From Globobulimina sp. (Eukaryota > Foraminifera > Rotaliida), in NCBI GenBank assembly GCA_003354225.1, contig PIVH01000370.1, positions 1-6,049 of the forward strand: DNA of 6,049 nucleotides, in the 5' to 3' direction. The notes under the pieces were generated by a model, which was not told the origin of the DNA, ran no database searches, and saw nothing but the letters and a program-made list of their open reading frames with translations. Positions 6,034 through 6,049 of this stretch are shown one piece after another. Within the stretch, counting starts at the first letter, position 1. Each line of letters starts with the position of its first letter. The translations under genes were made by a program, and so were the position numbers.

Positions 6034-6049
6034 ATCCGTCCTTCTTTCG

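Larger units (their letters stand above)
5774..6049 (+). other. 3' flank of the DUF389 gene
   Basis: This 276-bp A/T-rich region has no open frame. It contains a possible stem-loop soon after the stop (5790-5830), a doubled TTCGAA (6002-6007 and 6009-6014), and a canonical poly(A) hexamer near the window edge. It is read as the 3' UTR. Confidence 0.5.

Overview
The window looks like nuclear DNA of a unicellular eukaryote (a protist). It is AT-rich, and its two multi-exon genes carry short GT-AG spliceosomal introns of about 53-66 nt. It has loosely packed genes with T-rich spacers, eukaryote-type protein families (kelch/SAM, Golgi sulfotransferase) and AATAAA-like poly(A) signals. TGA and TAA both act as normal stops. 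No ribosome-binding sites or operon layout are seen. I cannot name the lineage from the sequence alone.

Layout. Positions 4-439 hold a nearly perfect long palindrome (arms 4-163 and 267-439, loop of about 103 bp), best read as a non-coding MITE/foldback-type element. Positions 2257-636 (minus strand) hold a two-exon gene for a kelch beta-propeller, coiled-coil and C-terminal SAM-domain scaffold protein. An 86-bp spacer (2258-2343) is shared with the divergent intronless gene at 2344-3627 (plus), a type II membrane galactose-3-O-sulfotransferase-like enzyme. A gene-free T-rich stretch (3628-4200) precedes a four-exon gene at 4201-5773 (plus) for a DUF389 multi-pass membrane protein. The window ends in that gene's 3' region, with a candidate poly(A) signal at 6028-6033.

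The most notable points are these. (1) The DUF389 gene, when spliced as family conservation requires, has one in-frame TAA (5083-5085) inside its most conserved membrane segment, yet the frame stays open and family-like for another 200 codons. An alternative donor at 5049 would splice the stop out while keeping frame, at the cost of that segment. (2) The 436-bp palindrome would fold into a stem of about 160 bp if transcribed, and it lies just past the 3' end of the kelch gene. (3) The first DUF389 intron is a multiple of three and free of stops, so its retention would be silent to frame.

The genes do not form an evident pathway. The kelch-SAM protein is probably a cytosolic or cortical adaptor, the sulfotransferase acts in the Golgi lumen, and DUF389 is an uncharacterised membrane protein. 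The divergent pair may share regulation. I see no clearly new molecular system; the oddities are the palindrome and the interrupted DUF389 gene.
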